NCBI GenBank assembly: GCA_049115955.1 | Contig: JAGDZJ010000019.1 | Location: 62,001 to 126,000 of the forward strand | DNA from: Salinispirillum sp049115955 | GTDB taxonomy: Bacteria; Pseudomonadota; Gammaproteobacteria; Pseudomonadales; Natronospirillaceae | Length of the DNA stretch: 64,000 bases | Reading direction: 5' to 3' | Shown: positions 62,438 to 64,000 of the stretch, in pieces | Layout: every line of letters begins with the position of its first letter | Position numbering within the stretch: position 1 is the first letter of the stretch | The notes under the pieces: generated by a model | Database searches by the model: none | Told to the model about the DNA's origin: nothing | The model's input: only the letters and a program-made list of their open reading frames with translations | Made by a program: the position numbers and the translations under genes

Positions 62438-63811
62438 ATGACTGAAAAATCCATACCCGAAGAAGTTCACCCAAAGTTAACACGAGGAGTGCCTGCACGC
62501 CTTTTTCCAGTGCTGGCCGACACCAACAAAGAAAGCCGAATGGTATCTATATTCCTAGCCATTTTGCCGATTATCCCAGAACTATCAGCCCGCTTATTGA
62601 ACACAGTCGGTCACCGACTGGGTAAACGCTCATCAGTTACAACCTATACGGAAATTACATTTAAAGGCGAGAAAACCGCAGAAAAGAAACACGACAATAG
62701 GCCAGATGGTTTCATCGCAGTGAAATCGAGCTCAAAAATTTGGGAGGCGTTGGTCGAAGCTAAGATCGGTAACAACAACTTAGAGCAAAACCAAGTTGAG
62801 CGCTATTTAGAGCTCGCCAAAGCCAATGATGTCAGTGCTTTAATCACTATTTCAAACCAATTCGTGACCAGTGCCGACCACTCACCGCTGCCGATTAAGA
62901 AGCAGCTTACGCGCAAGGTCGATCTTTTTCACTGGTCGTGGATGTATATTCGTACCGAATGCGAAAATTTGCGAGATCAGAATGTTTTAGACTCTGCCGA
63001 GCAACTGTATGTACTGAATCAATTCATCGAGTTACTGGATGACAAGGGCACTGGCATAGGGCGATACACCCAAATGCCACCAGACTGGGAAGATGTCGTT
63101 GCCATGGCCACTAACAAGCAAGCCATCGCTAAGAGTAGCGAAAAAGCGAACAAAGTCGTACAGGGTTGGTTTCAAGAGCTTAGAGACGCCACGCTGATGC
63201 TAAGCCGTAACGTAGGCCAAGAAGTGAGCCAGCGCGTGGAGCGCGCTCACATGGCCGATGCGAACAAACGCATCAAAGATGCTATTGCTCAACTGTGTGA
63301 CCAAAGCACTCTGTCTGGCAAGTTTCGTGTACCCGATGCAGCAGCAGATATCGAACTGGAAGTCGACTTGGCTGGCAAAGCCGTTACCGTCTTGATGCAA
63401 CTGAAAGCCCCAACGGATAAAGCCAGCACCAGTGCACGAGTAAACTGGCTGTTGCGCATGTTAAAGAAAGACGATGAACGTATGTTCGTCCGCGCAAACT
63501 GGCCCGGACGGCGAGTACCGTCAGAAAGGTCGGTCGCAGAGTTGCGCGATAACTCGAAAGCATTTGATGAGCCTGGCAATAGTACGGTACCTCACTCCTT
63601 TGACGTGATCTTGCGTACTAATTCGTCCAGACGCTTTGGCAACAAAGTAATCATAGAAGTGATTGAAAACCTGCTGACCGATTACTACTCGCTCATTGGG
63701 CAATACTTACGCGCGTGGCAGCCACCGCCACCGAAACCTAAGGCGAGAAAAGAAGAATCAAAAGAAGGTGATGGCTTGCAGGACTCTGAGGTGGACAGCG
63801 CTGAGGAATAG
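62438..63811 (+). CDS. Unassigned protein with PD-(D/E)XK nuclease-like core
   Basis: 457 residues, cytoplasmic. Around residues 88-125 it reads RPDGFIAVKSSSKIWEALVEAKIG...EQNQVERYLELA: Asp90, Glu107-x-Lys109 and a following Gln/Tyr helix, the layout of PD-(D/E)XK endonuclease folds. The remaining ~300 residues (helical, then VPDAAADIELEVDLAGKAVTVLMQLKAPTDKAS, a second strand-rich region) match no family known to me; the C-terminus is a charged Pro/Lys/Glu tail. GGAG lies 11 bases before ATG 62438; a GTG at 62426 is possible. Stand-alone; a defence or repair role is speculation. Confidence 0.7.
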   Translation: MTEKSIPEEVHPKLTRGVPARLFPVLADTNKESRMVSIFLAILPIIPELSARLLNTVGHRLGKRSSVTTYTEITFKGEKTAEKKHDNRPDGFIAVKSSSKIWEALVEAKIGNNNLEQNQVERYLELAKANDVSALITISNQFVTSADHSPLPIKKQLTRKVDLFHWSWMYIRTECENLRDQNVLDSAEQLYVLNQFIELLDDKGTGIGRYTQMPPDWEDVVAMATNKQAIAKSSEKANKVVQGWFQELRDATLMLSRNVGQEVSQRVERAHMADANKRIKDAIAQLCDQSTLSGKFRVPDAAADIELEVDLAGKAVTVLMQLKAPTDKASTSARVNWLLRMLKKDDERMFVRANWPGRRVPSERSVAELRDNSKAFDEPGNSTVPHSFDVILRTNSSRRFGNKVIIEVIENLLTDYYSLIGQYLRAWQPPPPKPKARKEESKEGDGLQDSEVDSAEE

Positions 63812-64000
63812 CTATTTGACTTGCTCAATTGCAATGATATTGATGTATCGGATTGCTCGGCGTGCCTTACTCGACGTAACACTCATGCCCAATCACGACT
63901 GATCAAATGGGCAGCGCGGCTATAAAACCACATATCAACAGTAGCGCTCAAAACAGTACTATGCCATGTTATAGCTTAACAGTGCCTAACTTTAGGCATT
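63812..64000. other. Right-edge intergenic sequence
   Basis: AT-richer than the genes before it and without a recognised gene. The last bases contain TGCCTAA-CT-TTAGGCA (63983-63998), a 7-bp palindrome whose context is cut off by the window edge. Confidence 0.4.

Noticed and set aside
63983..63998. Palindrome at the window edge as an integron attC site
   Set aside because: Only a 7-bp stem with a 2-base loop is visible; the paired core sites and cassette structure cannot be seen, and no integrase is in the window.

Overview
The window is chromosomal DNA of a gammaproteobacterium. Gene content and order (mraZ-rsmH-ftsL-ftsI-murEF-mraY-murD-ftsW, rsmI/lpoA/yraN/diaA/dolP, holD-rimI, asmA-like/mutY/yggX, single-gene fruB-K-A operon) fit a marine Oceanospirillales-type bacterium, perhaps near Saccharospirillum or Reinekea; the order is seen, the taxonomy is inferred. 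It is draft sequence: an NN inside ilvD marks a join where about 60 bases are missing. No CRISPR array, prophage, insertion sequence or rRNA was seen.

Layout. 1-9.1 kb (minus): dcw peptidoglycan/division operon from mraZ to the 5' part of ftsW, mostly with ATGA overlaps, driven by a promoter followed by 10-bp-spaced MraZ boxes. 9.3-9.7 kb: RNase P RNA. 9.7-14.1 kb: rsmI divergent from lpoA-yraN-diaA-dolP. 14.1-22.1 kb: ANR/FNR-controlled universal stress protein, aroA, ppa, gcvT-gcvH and a GcvR-like gene (no gcvP), then rimI-holD and leuA on the minus strand. 22.3-26.6 kb: a broken MMPL-exporter/LolA-like locus followed by an intact beta-barrel gene. 26.6-35.8 kb (minus): a possible six-gene operon joining the fructose PTS (fruB, fruK, fruA) to a response regulator, a membrane hybrid kinase and a periplasmic sugar-binding protein, suggesting an extracytoplasmic sugar-sensing circuit. 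36-37.3 kb: MFS carrier behind two LacI-family-type operators.

37.4-53.3 kb is mostly housekeeping: doxX, argA-pyrF-cobU-btuF-like, a small secreted protein, msrA, PilZ, ilvD, AsmA-like-mutY, a REP-like doublet, yggX, tRNA-Phe, an asparaginase, DUF2750, a class II amidotransferase, a methyltransferase and an L,D-transpeptidase lipoprotein. 53.3-55.3 kb is a small copper-response cassette (Met/His-rich secreted protein, double-DUF305 lipoprotein, DUF411 protein) behind a promoter with the 19-bp spacer typical of MerR/CueR control.

55.3-62.2 kb is the most unusual part: a compact signalling cluster of a REC-kinase, a REC plus degenerate HD-GYP protein, a response regulator with an N-terminal MerR/excisionase-like DNA-binding domain, an EAL-like/HDOD protein and a hybrid kinase with a pseudo-receiver and Hpt domain. 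Two intergenic regions of this cluster share an identical 17-bp element inside tandem 9-bp GTC-headed direct repeats, a candidate operator for the MerR-REC regulator. The window closes with an unassigned gene carrying a PD-(D/E)XK nuclease-like core.
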